Numbered from the stretch's first letter, positions 44,232-56,782 are shown. The stretch: 64,000 nucleotides of DNA from Glaciozyma antarctica PI12 (GCA_002917775.1 KZ627157.1:954396-1018395); one strand, 5' to 3'. Notes: generated from the letters alone by a model not told the origin. Numbers and translations are program-made.

Positions 44232-47200
44232 ATGAGCGTCGCAAGAACCTTGAAAGGCTCCTTGCTCGCCATCGCTCTCGTGAGTTGAGGAGCGAGAGGG
44301 CCGAGTGAGCTGTCGAGCTGATCTTTCCACCGCCACCGCAGCTCTTCTCCTCGTCGGTGATCGCAACAGACACTGTTGGTTTCCACGGCAAGCGCTCGGT
44401 GAGTTCAGATCTCGGTCGTGCTCGCCGACGGCAGCTGACGCGTTCTCGTCGTCGTCGCAGCTCCACGCGCGGGCCAACAGCGCCACCGCTGTCAACCTTG
44501 GGACTTCCATCAACTACGTCGTTCTCGCTCAGTCTGGCATCTCCAACACTCCGTACACGCGCATCTACGGCGACATCGCAGTCTCCCCTATAGATCGAAC
44601 AGCAATCACTGGCTTCGCCTTGGTCGCAGATCCCTCCGGCGATTTCGGTACGTCTTCCTCGCTTCAAGTCGAGCAAGCTCGTCTAATATTCAATCGAATC
44701 TTCAGCTACATCATCGCAAGTCACTGGCAAGGTGTTCGCCGCAAACGATCTCGGAGCTACCCCAGGCGCTCTCACCACTGCTGTCGGAGACTCGAACGCC
44801 GCCTACGTCCTCGCAGCGGGGGAGCCTGATCCCGACTTTGTTAACCTTGCCGGAGGAGCACTCGGAGGCTTGACTCTCGTTCCCGGGTAAGCTCGTTTGC
44901 TTCCGATTTTGTCGACGAGGACAAGTGCTCATTCATTTCTCCTCAGACTCTACAAGTTCGAAGGCGTAGTTACTATCGGTGGAACTCTTACGCTTGCCGG
45001 ACCTTGCAATGCTGTCTTCGTCTTCCAGATCAGGCGCGTCCCCCTCTCGACGGCGCGGTCCAGCTGATCCTGACTCGCTCTCCTTCGCAGCGGAGCTCTC
45101 GATCAATCCGCCTCCACTCGAATCATTCTCAGCGGCGGTGTACTCGCATCTCAGGTCTTTTGGCAAGTTGGGGGCACCGTGACGATCGGGACCGAGGCGA
45201 AATTCCAGGTGCGTTCTCTCCCTCGCTCTTTCGCCGTCCTCGCTGACAGCTTTCCGCCTCCGCGCTGCAGGGAATCGTCCTCGCCGCCGACACTATCTCG
45301 ATGGCCAGCAACTCTGTCATGACTGGCCGTTTGTACTCACAGGTCAACGTCGTTCTGGATCAGGTCCGTTCCATCTCGCTCTCCTCGCTCCTCCGGCTCC
45401 AGCCCTGATCCGATGTTCCTTTGGCAAGGCCACTATCTACGAGCCCGACCCATACGACCCCGCGTACTGCAACATTCAGACCATCACGCAGACGGATTCG
45501 GCAACGATCACGGCAACAGCAACAGCAACAGCACTCATCACGGTCACGGAGGCAGTTACCCTCGCAGCGACTTCCTACATGACCTCCTGGCTTCCTACGA
45601 CGCTCGTCAACCTCGTGACCTTCACCGATCAGCTTCCTGCGTACGTCCTCGTCCTCCGTTTTCGTCCTCGCGCACGCCTCCTCCTTCACCTCGTGCGAAG
45701 CTGACACGCGTTCCCTGGTAGATCCACAAGCACTTTCTGGGTCACTGAATCTATGGTAGCAACGTCTGTCGTAACTGCGCCAGCGTCTACCTTCACGACC
45801 GTTGACGTACAAACCTCGACTTGGACAAGGTAAGCGACCCCATTCACCTTTTTGCGGCTCCCTACGGTCTCCCCACCTCCACCCTCCTTTGGTACCCTGT
45901 TCCTTCGCTTACGCATGTCTTATTTGCAGCATCTCTACCTTCACTCAAGCTCCGTCGACCACTGTCGTTACCGTACGCGAGGTTGCGACGGAGACGTCCC
46001 TCTCGACCGTCTACGAGGACGCGATGACTACGGTCGTTCAAGAAGGTGCGCATCTCTCCTCACGCTTTCCTCTACAATTTGCGGGCTGCTGCTGCTGGCT
46101 TCCAAATTTTTAGGCCGAGCTGACTGCTTTTCCTCTTGCAGTTCTTCGCACTGTCACTCAAACCGATATGAGTACCATCACTCTTCCCGGATCAACTGGT
46201 GAGCTGCGATCCATTTGCTCGCTCTCTCGCTCCCTCGCTTTCTCGCTCCCTCGCTTCCTCTTCCTCTCGTTCACTCTCGCTGCCAAGCTCCTCCCCTCCC
46301 CTCGCTGGCAGCCCAGTCGCATTTTCTTAAACAGCTCGCTAACGCTCACTTCGCAGGCATGTCAACCATCCTCATCGACGTCCCTTACACCGTTACCGCC
46401 ACCATCACCGCCCCCGGCGCTCGCATGACCGAATGGATGACCGACGTCGTGACCCACCTCACGACCGTCTGGATGACTGGCACTCCCTCCGTCTCGACCG
46501 TCCTCGTTCCCACCACCATCGCCTCGAACATCACTTCCCTCATTCCCACCGCCACCGAAACTACCGTATATACGACGGCTCCTCCCTCGATCATCACTGG
46601 CGCACCTGGAGGAGGGACTGGTGGAGGAGGGACTTCTTCGGACGCGGGTGGAGGAACCGGAGGAGGGACTGGAGGATCGACGACGTCTGTTGGGTCAGGA
46701 GGAGGACCGGGAGGCGGAGGAACGGGAGGAGGAGGAACTGGAGGAGGAACGGGAGGAGGAGGAACTGGAGGAGGAACGGGAGGAGGAACGGGTGGAGGTA
46801 CTGGTGGAGGTACTGGTGGAGGTACTGGTGGAGGTACTGGTGGAGGGAATGGGGCCTCGACGACCGCTGTCGGCACTGGGTTTGGTGGCGGCGGCGCTGG
46901 AGACGGTGGCGGGAGCGCAGCCCCGACGACTGCTGTCGGTACTGGCGGAGCTGGGAGCGGAGGATCCGGAGGTAATGGAGGATCGACCAGCGATATCGGA
47001 GTCGGAACTGGGAACGGGGGAGGGAGCGGAGGGGAGACGAGTGCTGGTGGAACGGGATCTGCGACTGAAGGACCGCACGGTGGACGCACGACGGGCATTT
47101 CGGATACTCCGACGTCGACTGATTGGAGCGAGCAGTACGTATTCCGCTATCAACTCGCGAGCGTCGTTGCTGACAAGCGATCTCGCAGGACCTCGACTGG

Positions 47201-47746
47201 AGAAGTCCCAACCCCCACCGCTTCATCGTCGTCGCCTGGTTTTTCTGGTTCCCCTACCAAGTGAGTTCGCAGATGCAGGGCAAAGTTCGCAACTGACGCT
47301 CGTCTTTGCAGCTTCGTCTCTGGATCCCCTGCGACGCCGGCTCCTATCACCAGCACCGTCACGATGACCGTCTACATGCCTGCCAGTGCGTCTCCTTTCT
47401 CTCGTGCTGTGCCAGATTTCAGCACAGCAACTAACTCGACACTCGTGCAGCATCTTCCACCTTTACCTTCGCACCGAACGCTGTTCCTACCGACGCAGCG
47501 GGCGTCGCCGCGTGCGCTGCCGAAGTCTCCGCCGCTCTCTTTGGGGAGTGCAGGGTCTCGGCGAGGGCAGCAGCAGCGACGATGGTCTCCATTTGCCAGA
47601 TCCCCACCTCTACACCGGTGGTTGTCGCGCAGGGACAGCAGGATTCGTCGAGCACGTCGGCTGCAGGATTTTCGATTTCGCAACTTTGTAGCCATCGCAT
47701 CGCCAGCATTTTGGCAGCAGGATTGGGCCTGGTTCTTTTGTTGTAG
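44232..47746 (+). CDS. Secreted DUF3494 (ice-binding-like) cell-surface protein, probably GPI-anchored
   Basis: Family members with DUF3494 include fungal and bacterial ice-binding proteins with a beta-helical fold. ATG 44232; first exons 44232-44279, 44342-44398, 44461-44647, 44706-44886, 44947-45033, then from 45091, with about 8 more introns to the TAG at 47744-47746. The signal peptide is MSVARTLKGSLLAIALLFSS. The DUF3494 core follows: NYVVLAQSGISNTPYTRIYG, DIAVSP..AITGFALV, VTGKVFAAND, LTTAVGDSNAAY, LGGLTLVPGLYKFEGVVTIG, LSGGVLASQVFWQVGGTVTI and MTGRLYSQVNVVLDQ. After it come a Thr-rich beta region, Gly/Thr repeats, Ser/Thr stretches, and a hydrophobic end (IASILAAGLGLVLLL) that looks like a GPI signal. 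An antifreeze role is inference; adhesion is an alternative. Confidence 0.88.
45034..45090 (+). other. GC-AG intron in the DUF3494 gene
   Basis: 57-nt intron. Its donor is AG/GCGCGT instead of GT; it has a GCTGATCCTGAC branch region and a CGCAG acceptor. Removing it joins FQIS to GALDQ inside the conserved DUF3494 core, so it is required. Confidence 0.82.
46600..46852 (+). repeat. 12-bp-based coding minisatellite (Gly-Gly-Gly-Thr/Gly)
   Basis: Tandem GGAGGAACTGGT/GGTGGAGGTACT-type units in the DUF3494 gene. At least four exact 12-bp copies lie at 46791-46845, with looser ones to the left. All remain in frame. Confidence 0.9.
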
Positions 47747-49317
47747 TCACCTTAACGTTGTGATCACTATTGTATTGTAGTACTTGCGTTCTCGGGTCCT
47801 CGACAGCTAGCGAGAGCGAGAGCGAGAGTGGGAGCGAGACGACTCGAGTGCACCAGAATGCGACGCGCTCAACTACGAGCACTTCCATCCTGACTGATTC
47901 TGGCGCTTTCGAAAAGATCGCAGGAGTGTGGGGGGTATGAAGTCGAAGTCTGCGAAGGAAGGAGGGAGCGAGGGGAGGGAGCGAGAGAGGAGAGGAGTTA
48001 CCCTCTCACTCTACTTTCAGTATCTGCTCACTGTTTTCAGCACAGGCTGATTCCTATTAGACATCTTCTACTCTGATCTGCTCAGACGAGACTTGAACAG
48101 AGTCACTCAGCTAATCCATCTCTGCTGCTTGCTGAGCTCGGACCTTGAATTCGACTACAAAATCTCGAATTCGGTCAACCGCTCTTTCTTCTTCAATTTA
48201 CAAACGTGAGTCTTCGTGTCCCCCCTTCCTGTGAGGCACAGCTAACCCTTTACTCTTCTATGCAGGTCTCTCAACACGATCTCACTCAAGCAACGGAGCC
48301 TCTTATCAGAGTGCCGAGTCGACCACGAGTGCGATTCTTTGCCTTTGAGATGAAGACCAACCGCCTCTCTTTAATCACTCGGTCCGTTGGATACCCACGC
48401 GGAGATGAGTTTCAATGCAGAGCAACACGCCTTTCCTTCGACAACCGTGGCCTGGGAGGGGAGCGCCAGGGAGGGGAGTGGGAGGGAGCTGGTTTTTCTT
48501 CGGTGGGATGGGGTGGGAGGCTTGGAGGGAAAGGATGCAATGCTTCTGTGGGACTCTCTATCGTGGCGCATGGCCTGCTCGTCGTCCTGCTGTTGTCGTC
48601 TTGAGGGGGTCGCTAGCTGACCTGGGGGCGAAAATTTGCTCCTGCTCCGTCCTGGTTGCTGCTGCTTAAGTCGGTGCCTGGTGGTTCGCCTGCTCCCTGG
48701 TGTCTAGGTCGACACTTCCCTGCTCCAGTCCGCTCCTCCCTCGCCAACCCAACGCGTCGCCGGCTCGATTGGAAAAACAACTGCTGCTTCCCTCGCTTTC
48801 GCAGGCTTCCACCCTCTCAGCCCTCAGTCGGAACGGAGGCTCGGTCTTCAAGGAGGGGCGTAGCACGTTCCTGCCAGGTCCCTGCTCTCTCCGTCGCCGC
48901 CTCGCTTCGATCTCCTCGCGGCGCGCCCTTTCGCACGCGTTCACGCGACAGAGAGCGCTGTTTCTGAACGTAGACGCTGAGCTATCAAGGTCGCGTGTTC
49001 TGAAGGGGCCGCAGGATATAACGAGCACCGCATACGGGACAGATGCGCGCGAAGGAGAGAAGAGCAAGGGATCACGCTCAGCCTGAAGCTCCGGACTCTG
49101 CCAGACTGCCTCCTTTGGTGACTACTTTCATTGCCTGCTGAATTCCAGCACAAACTCTCTACTGGTTGGCGCGCTGCGAGGGAACTGAAAGGAGTGCTCC
49201 GCGGGAGAGGCGAAGTCCTCAGCAACTTCCTCCGCGCCCCTTGCCTGTCTCCCTTCTCCCACAACCTCCCTCCAACCGCACAGCCTTACCAAGAACTCCG
49301 GCCGACCTTCACACAGC
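47747..49317. other. Intergenic region right of the DUF3494 gene
   Basis: 1.57 kb. It contains a short GAGAGC simple repeat at about 47808-47840. No gene with domain or splice support; open frames around 48206-48970 look like noise. Confidence 0.45.
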
Positions 49318-51168
49318 ATGGAACCACCCCTCCAACCCACCTCGTTCTCTCTTCCCGCTGGACTTGCCGCGTCAACTTCCGCCGCGTCCGACCCCGCCGC
49401 CTCAGGGTCCGAAGAGCCTCTCACGCCCGAATCAGAAGTCGAGTCGTCCGAAGCGTTCGCGAACCTCAAGGACGAGCGGCACTTTGAGGACACGAAGCGC
49501 AAGGCGCAGCTCGTGATGGGGCCGCCACTCGGTGGGGCCGCGAACGAGACGGTGCACGAGGGGGAGGAGCTGGCGGAGAATGAGGAGATCCTGGCCGAGC
49601 TGCCTGATGAGACGGAGGAGCTGGAGCTTACGCACTTGCGGTTGCGGACGCTGAGGGGACTCGGGTTGGAGCGGTTCAAGAAGGTGCAGGTGCGTCATGG
49701 TCCCTTCTCTCGCTTCGCATGTTTGAGTGCCCCAAGCGAACGGAGGAGGGGATGTAGTGCGGAAGCTTGGGTGGCCGGGAGTCGTGTGGCTGGGAGCTCA
49801 GCGTCTGGGGGAACCTGCTTCGGAGATGGTTGCTGACCTCCCTTCCTTCGCCCCTCCAGCGTATCTCCCTTCGCCAGAACCTCCTTTCCTCCCTCTCCTT
49901 TGTCCCCCTCCCTCCGCCTGAACTTCCTGTCGAAGGCAAAACGCTCTCGTCGTCGACTCCTTCCGAAACGCCAGCTCCCGACGAAGTCGACGAAGATTCG
50001 CACGACGACGAAGACGCCAAGAAGAAGGAGGAGGACTTTGAGTACCACGAGCACCACCATACGCAAGTGGAAAAGCGTGCGGACGCGCTGTGGCCTCTGC
50101 AAGGACTGGCGGAGCTTGAGGAGCTGGATTTGTACGACAACCGGATCAAGAGCATCAAGGGATTGGAGGGGCTCGTCAGTCTCAAGTGCGTGCTACCATC
50201 TACGCGGCATCTTAGCGAAGGGGTGAGCTGACCCGTAGTGTGCTTCTTCAGATCTCTCGACCTCTCCTTCAACCTCCTACGTTCCATCGCACCTCTCGAG
50301 GACGATTCTCCCGACTCGCTCTTCGCTTTCCCCGATCTCGACCACCTCTACCTCATCCAAAACAAGCTGAGCAAGATCGAGGGAGTGCGGAATAGGAGCA
50401 GCCTGGTGTACCTCGAGTTTGGCGGCAACCGGATCCGAGTGCGTCGCCTCTTCTCGCTTCGCTCAAGCCCCTCGCTCACCCAGAGTCCACGCACGCTACA
50501 GACTATTGAGAACCTTCCAGTATCGGCGAACTTGCGGTCCTTGTTCCTGGGCAAGAACAAGATCACCAAGATTCAGAACCTCGAAGGTCTCACGGGCCTG
50601 CGAACGTTGAGTATTCAGAGTGAGCGGTCCCTCCCTCGCTCGGGCTGGACAGCGTTAACCACTTTTCTCGGCTAGGCAACCGGATCACCAAGATCGAAGG
50701 ACTCGAGGCGCTCACCGAGCTGGAAGAGCTGTACTTGTCGCACAACGGTCTTACGAGAATCGAAGGGCTTTCTGGCAACGTGCGTGCTTCAGCCGACGAG
50801 ATCGTCTTACTAGCTGACCCTGCGAACTCTTGGACCAGACCAAGCTCACTACACTCGACGTTGGCAACAACAAGATCGATACGGTGCCGACTCTCGACCT
50901 CGCCCCCTTGGCGCTGCTCGAGGAGTTCTGGGTGCGCACCATCCCCTCCCTCTTCCTCCCTTGCAGCTGCTGATGATCAGCGCAGGCCAACGACAACCTC
51001 ATCGCTGCTCTCCCCATCCTCCCTCCTTCAACTCACCCGAACCTCGAGACCATCTACCTCGAGGGCAACCCCGTCCAGAAGGAGATGGCAACGGCGTACA
51101 AGCGCAAGATCATGCTCGAGATGCCTCAAGTCAAGCAGATCGACGCGACGTTCGTTCGGCAGTCATGA
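49318..51168 (+). CDS. SDS22: Protein phosphatase 1 regulatory subunit SDS22
   Basis: Leucine-rich-repeat regulator that binds PP1 and controls its nuclear function in mitosis. ATG 49318, TGA 51166-51168, at least eight exons. After an acidic N-terminus the LRRs follow: LTHLRLRTLRGLGLERF, LEELDLYDNRIKSIKGLEGL, LDHLYLIQNKLSKIEGV, LRSLFLGKNKITKIQNLEGL, NRITKIEGLEALTELEELYL, LTTLDVGNNKIDTVPTL and ETIYLEGNPVQ, ending with an LRR cap (YKRKIMLEMPQVKQIDAT). Between the first and second repeat lies an insertion of about 60 residues, acidic with a His cluster (EYHEHHHTQ), which is not part of the standard LRR fold and may be a surface loop. Confidence 0.93.
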
Positions 51169-51268
51169 GGTAGAGGACGGGAGGGAGGAGCAGTATATAT
51201 GGACACACTTGCAACGATTAGACGAGGTCGCATTGCCTCGCGCAGTAGTTCGTCTTCCCATCTCAAGA

Positions 51269-53994
51269 CTACCCACTCATATCCATCGTCTCCCCCGCCT
51301 CGCTCTCATCCATATCGTCCACCTGAATCTCCTCCTCCGTCCTCTCCTGCAGCTCCTCGGGCACGACCAACCTCCCAGCGAGGATATCAGCATCGAGAGC
51401 TGCGACCTGGTTGTCGATGTTGACGAGAGTCGAAGGCGGGAGACCGGGGAAGGGGAACGTTCCGGCGGAGATGGAGTTGGCCGTGTCGTCGAGGACGAGC
51501 TTGAGAAGGTCGCAGGTGACTGGGTCGCCGGGCGAGATGCTGAGAGACTGCGAGGAAGTGTCGTCAGCGGGAATGAGGAGACAGAAAGGCGGAGCGGACC
51601 TCGTGGTAGCGTGCGATGGACTCCTGGTACTGTCCCAGTTGGTGCTCGATGAGTCCAAGTGCGCTGTAGGCTGCTGCGGAGCGAGGGTCGAGGTGAATGA
51701 CCCGTCGGAAGCAGGCGTGCGCTTCGGGAAGTTGTCTGAAGAGGTGAGGCGCGTTAGTGAATGCTCTGCATGAGGAGGCCGACGGGACTGACTTGAGCTT
51801 GCGATACGCGTGTCCGAGGTTCAGGTGCGTCGTCGCCCAAGCAGCTTGCGAGCTCTGCACGTTCTTCGCGAGCTGGAGCGCCTGCTTGAAGTATTCGATC
51901 GCCCCAGTGTACCTATGGTCCTCACATCAATTTGCGTCCGCGAAAAGGGGGAAGGAAGACGCACTGCCCGTTCATGACCGCCACTACTCCCAGCTCGTTC
52001 ATTACCAGCGGATCATCAGCGCACCCCGCCTTCGCCGAGAGGAGGTACTCTTGCGCGAGTCCGACGTTCGCGAGACCGAGATGCTGCATGCCGATGAAGA
52101 GGAGGGGGAGGTGGGTTCCCTGGAAGTGCCGTAGTGCAGTCGAGTACGCCGTGATCGCCTGATCGTGCTCGCCTTCGTAGGCGTACGAGTGGGCGAAGGC
52201 GATCCAGGACGGTCCGAAGCGCGAGTCGATGAGGACGGATTTGCTGTGGAGGGGAGTGGCTGAGCCGAGCTCAGGAGAGGCTGCGCGATAACGTACCCAA
52301 AGAAGCGCCGCGACTCTTCCCAGCGGTGGCCGGAGAAGTACCACAGCCCGACCGCGTACCAGCTGATAGCGTCGTCCGGCTCACTTTCGACGAGTTCGTG
52401 CGCGAGAAGGAACAGTCTGGACCGGAGATGAGGGAGGTGGAGCATGCAGGAGAGGTAGAGAGGGAGGGTTGGTCGATGAGAGGAGTGAACGGCGAGAATC
52501 CTGCGCGGAAGACTGGTCAGCAGAGGACGTTGTGCAGGAGCGAAGGGACGGACTTGGAGGTGAGTTTGTAGCACTCGGCGAAGCGCATGCCAGAATAGAG
52601 CTCGTCGGCGAGTCCAAACATCACGTCAGGATCCTCGCCCATGCCGTAGTCCTCCGTGAGTCGCTGACGAGCCATTGCCATCTCATCGTGGTGTTTGAGC
52701 TGGAAGAGTCGTGAGCTACGTTTCGAAATGCGAGCGCAGGGGACGAACCTTCTTTAATCGCACCGTGTACATCATTCGCACAAAGTCGGCATCCTCGCCC
52801 GTCTGCACGGTATATTGAAGACCCTGGATGAACTCCCACTCTGCAAAAAGTACATCAGCCGCTGCTCTCGAAACCTCGAAAAAGCTGAGCTCACCCTCCT
52901 CAGTCGACATCATTTCTCCTCCCACCAGAACCTCAAAGCTCTCAAAGCACTTGACGTCCTTCGAAAGCGCCTCGATAAACGACTGCTTCGCCAGATCCGC
53001 CGCTCCGAGGTGCAAGTGGATGAGTCCGCGCAGGTGCGCTGTCGATGCCGTAAGCTGGATCTCGATCGTCAGAGCTCTCTACCGGCTACTTGCGAAAGCG
53101 ACACTCACCTTGATCCCTCCGTCACCTTGATCCTCCCCTCCGCCTCCCAACTCGCCGAGCAACCCTCCCCTTCCAACCATCTCCAACGCTTCTTCCCATT
53201 TTCCTAACCGAACCTGGCACTGCGCAGCGAGATACCGACAGGCCAAACTCGTGTCCGTCAGCCGTCGCGCGGTCGTGTGGCCGGGTGGCAGTGCGGCGGT
53301 GGAAGGGCTGGCGACAGGAGTGGTCGATGGGTGTGGGAGACGGAGGGTGGTAAGAATCTTTTCGGCTTGGCCGTACTGGTGGGTGAGGAAGTGGGTTTGA
53401 GCGAGCCAGAAGGCGTCGTTTGGATTGCCTGCGAGCGAACAAGGTCAACAGCGAGTCGCGACGTGACCGTACCCCTCCCCTCCTCTCTCCCTCCCTCCTC
53501 CCTTCCTTCCAAGTCATAATGAAGAGCTTACCAGTCATCCCAAAAACCTTGCCGCCCCAGAACTCTGCCGTACCATAGAGGTGCTGGGTCATCGCGTCGT
53601 TGCGCCAGTTCCGAAGCCTGTCGACCATCGTCCAGTCCTCCTCCCCGTCCTCCGCAAGCTCCGTTTCAATGAAACTGTCGTCCCCGTTCAACCCTCCCGA
53701 AAGATTCGAGGTCCTGCGCGGCCTCGCCGTCGCTGTTGACCCCGACGCAGCTGTGCCGGGCCGCCGAGGGGAGAGGGAGAGGGTGGAGAAGTTGGACTGC
53801 CGCCGTAGGTCGTCGACTTGTTCGTGGCTGAGGCTGGCGGAGCTGTGCTCGCCGAAGAAGCTGTTGCTGCGAGCCTTCTTGCCGCGAGCTGCGCTGGAGG
53901 CGCCGGCTGCTGAGAAGCTGAAGGAGGTGTGGGAAGGGCCGGCGATAGGAGACGCGCCACTGCCGCTCGCTCGACTGTTGCGTTGGCGGTCCAT
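51269..53994 (-). CDS. CDC16: Anaphase-promoting complex TPR subunit CDC16/APC6
   Basis: Scaffold TPR subunit of the APC/C ubiquitin ligase. ATG 53994, TAG 51269-51271; about ten exons. The N-terminus is Ser/Ala-rich. The conserved part starts at VDRLRNWRNDAMTQHLYGTAEFWGGKV, then NPNDAFWLAQTHFLTHQYGQA. The TPR array includes ILAVHSSHRPTLPLYLSCM, ESEPDDAISWYAVGLWYFSG, DSRFGPSWIAFAHSYAYEGEH (strongly diagnostic of Cdc16), LPLLFIGMQHLGLANVGLA, DPLVMNELGVVAV and AAWATTHLNLGHAYRKL. The C-terminal tail is acidic. The serine-rich N-terminus could be a phosphoregulated region (inference). Confidence 0.92.
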
Positions 53995-54671
53995 AGCGGG
54001 TAGGCGGGGAGCTCAAAGCTGGAGGTGGGGAGAGGTGGAGAGAGGTGGAGAGAGGTGGAGAGGAGGATCAAGCGGATCTGTTGTTCGCCGCCTCTTCGCC
54101 TCCTGCCACGCGTCTTGCGAAACGGCCTACGCTCTCGTCCTGCTTTTGAAGTTTGGCGAGTGCTGCTCTGGGTGCTCAGGAGCGGTCATCTAGGCCGTGG
54201 CAGAGCCAACCCTCTCCTCAGCCTCCTCCCACGCGAGAGCTGCCGTCCAGTCACTCTGGCGGCTGCCAGTGCCCTCTGCGTTCTCCTGGCACTCACGGCG
54301 CTCGTCCTCGACAATGTCCCCGTTGAGGCGGTATCCTTCTCTACGAAACTTTGCCTCTTCAAGACGAGCTGAACCCTCGCCCTCCCAGCTCTGCCCTCGT
54401 ACTGTTCTCACCGAGGCGTTCGCTCTCGTGCTCCCTCGTCTCGGACCTCAGAGAATGTGCGTTGTCGATTCGCTCTACAGCATGGCTTCGCCAGAGCCTT
54501 GCGAAGCTTGAGAAGGTACTCTGAATCGCGACGCACGACGTTCCTGTGGTGCTCGAGCAGTCCTTACGCTTTAGGAGCCGACTTCCGAGGAGGACCTGAA
54601 TACAGCCACTGAGAGTAAAGAGGTCTCGAGCGAGTATTGGAACATGTCACGTGTAAAACGGTGTGCAGAAT
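53995..54671. other. Upstream region of CDC16
   Basis: About 680 bases between the CDC16 start and the end of the kinase gene, both on the minus strand. It presumably holds the CDC16 promoter. A short GGTGGAGAGA repeat (54025-54060) lies just upstream of the start. Confidence 0.4.
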
Positions 54672-56782
54672 TCACCCCTCCTTCGCAAGCCTCAACAGCC
54701 TCGCATATTTCTCCTCTAGCCCGTCCAACTCCTGCAGCACTCCCCTCTGCCTCCTCTCCAGCCTCTCCACCAAGTCTCCCTTCCCAGCATTCCCCTCCTC
54801 TCCCCCCTCCCTTCCGACCCGCGTATCCCTCCCCTTCTTCCTCGCCGTCATCCCGACCTCCCACGCATGCTCCTGCATCTCCTTCCACGCCTCCACCTCT
54901 CCAATCATCCTTTTCGCTCTCCCGCTACTCCTCTGAACCGGTGCCGGACTCCCGCTCTTGGCCCTACAGAGGGATCGCGCGGGCGTCTCGAACGCGCGCT
55001 GCGGTGCGGCCACGGTTGGTCTAGGAGCAGGGTCGGAGATGTGGGAGAAGGCGAGTGCGGAGGGAAAAGTAGTCACGAGACTCCAGTAGGCGGCTTCTTC
55101 GATTCGAGCGGCGTCGCCGGTGTTGGGAGAGGGGCGGAGGATGGAGAGGCTTGGAGAGGAGAAGAAGGCGGAGAAGTCGATGGGGTTGGACTGGTTTTGC
55201 TGGATCGAGGGTGATGAAGGCGAAGGGGGGTCGAAGGCAGGTGGAATGTAGAGTGGTGCGGCTGGGAGGGCTCAGCGAGGGATAAGAGGGGAGCGAAGGG
55301 AGCGTACCGGATCGAAGGGCGGAGCCCTGCGGTTCCTTGGAAAACCAGACGTGCGCCTTGATTTGTTTCCGAGAGGGTCGAGATTCAGGAGCAACGAGGA
55401 GCCTGAGATGAGATTTGAGGAATGAGCAGAGCTTCGGTGTGAAGGAAAGCAGAAACGCACATTCGTATCAGCCCTTCGACACTTCGTGAGACTCGAGGAG
55501 TAGAGGGGAATGAAAGTGTAGTCTGTAGCGAATGCGTCGTTAGACGAGGTAAGTATCGAAAGAGGAAGGACGCACTGAGAAGTTGACGATGCGTTCATAC
55601 GTGTCGGCGATGCTCTCGGCGAAAAAAGGGGCCTGCCCGTATAGCATCTGGTGACCGTGCTCGCATTTCAATACACAGTGACGAATCCCACATACTGAAC
55701 GCAAAGCGCGATGGTCGGCCACTCACCTCGTACATCAGCACACCAAAGCTCCACCAATCGACCTCGACGCCGTAAGCTCTCTCCTCCCCGTCCTCCTCGT
55801 CGTCGTCGCTCGCAAACGAATCCTCCACCACTCTCTCAGCCATCCTCAGCACGCATGGCGCAATGTAATCCGGCGTTCCGACTAGAGCTCGCGCGAACTT
55901 CCTCGCAATCGAACCTCCCGGTCCCACAGGCGCAGCAGACCCAAAGTCCGTCAGCAGGAGTCTTCCCTCGCCAGTGAGCAGCAAGTTGGCTGGCTTGAGA
56001 TCTCTGTGATCTTGCGTCAGCTCCTTCTCTCCTCCGTCGCACGGCGTGGCTAACCTGTGGGCCCACCCCTCCCCATGCAGCCATTCCACCGCCTCTACGA
56101 GCTCCATCATCCACCGGCGCACCCAGTGCTCGTCGAGTCCAACTACCTCCACCCCGGGGATGGGATTTTGCTGCTCCAAAAGGGTCCAAAGGTCGCCGCC
56201 TGATGCGTGAGAAAGGAGGAGGTGAAAGTGCGTCGGAGAGAGGAAGGAGGCGATGAGTTGTGGGATAGGAGGACGAGGTACGGCGAGGGAGAGTCGGAGA
56301 ATGGCGAGCTCGGCCTGCGGAGATTGTTGCTGGGAGGATGAGTTAGGACGCGCCTTGGAAGTGACCAAGGCGAGGACGAACAGCACGCATTCGGAATCCC
56401 CATCGACGCTCGAGGGTCTTGAGGACGTAGACCTGGTTCGATTCAATCTGTGTGAGTCCCCTCTGGGCGCGAACAAGCTCTACGCGTGCGAAGGGGCTGG
56501 GAGAGGAGAGAGTCGCAATCGTGTAGAAGTCGTCTAGGGAGAGGGTGTTCGTTTGAAGGTATTGTAGAGCTTTATGCGGCACTGCAACGCTGTCAGGTGG
56601 AGCTCATTGCAGTCCAAAGAAAGCTTACCTGCCCCCGTGCGGTCAGCTTCCCAGGCCAGCTGGAGGGAGAGGTCGACGAGGGCGGAGGGAGTCGTGCTCG
56701 CGAGTGAGGCTGCCACGATCGCTGCTAGCTCGGGCAGGAGGTCATCAATAGCTCGGCGCCTCGTTCTCCAGTCCTGCGCCAT
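54672..56782 (-). CDS. AGC-type protein kinase, DMPK/MRCK-like, with divergent motifs
   Basis: ATG 56782, TGA 54672-54674, several introns. The N-terminal ~50 residues resemble the helical start of DMPK-family kinases. The kinase domain starts with LDDFYTIATLSSPSPFARVELVRA, in which the usual Gly-rich loop has lost its glycines. The catalytic Lys is present in QVYVLKTLERR, the HRD is rebuilt across an intron as AHR/DLKPANLLL, and DFG is in TDFGSAAP. The activation-segment end reads GTPDYIAPCVL (Cys where Glu of APE is expected). The DMPK-family block MLYGQAPFFAESIADTYERI and an AGC C-terminal tail (ending with a Ser/Pro-rich and coiled segment) follow. It could be active on the K/D/D triad, or a pseudokinase. 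Confidence 0.82.

Noticed and set aside
46385-47098. Proline-rich open frame antisense to the Gly/Thr repeats
   Set aside because: It is simply the reverse reading of the in-frame minisatellite.
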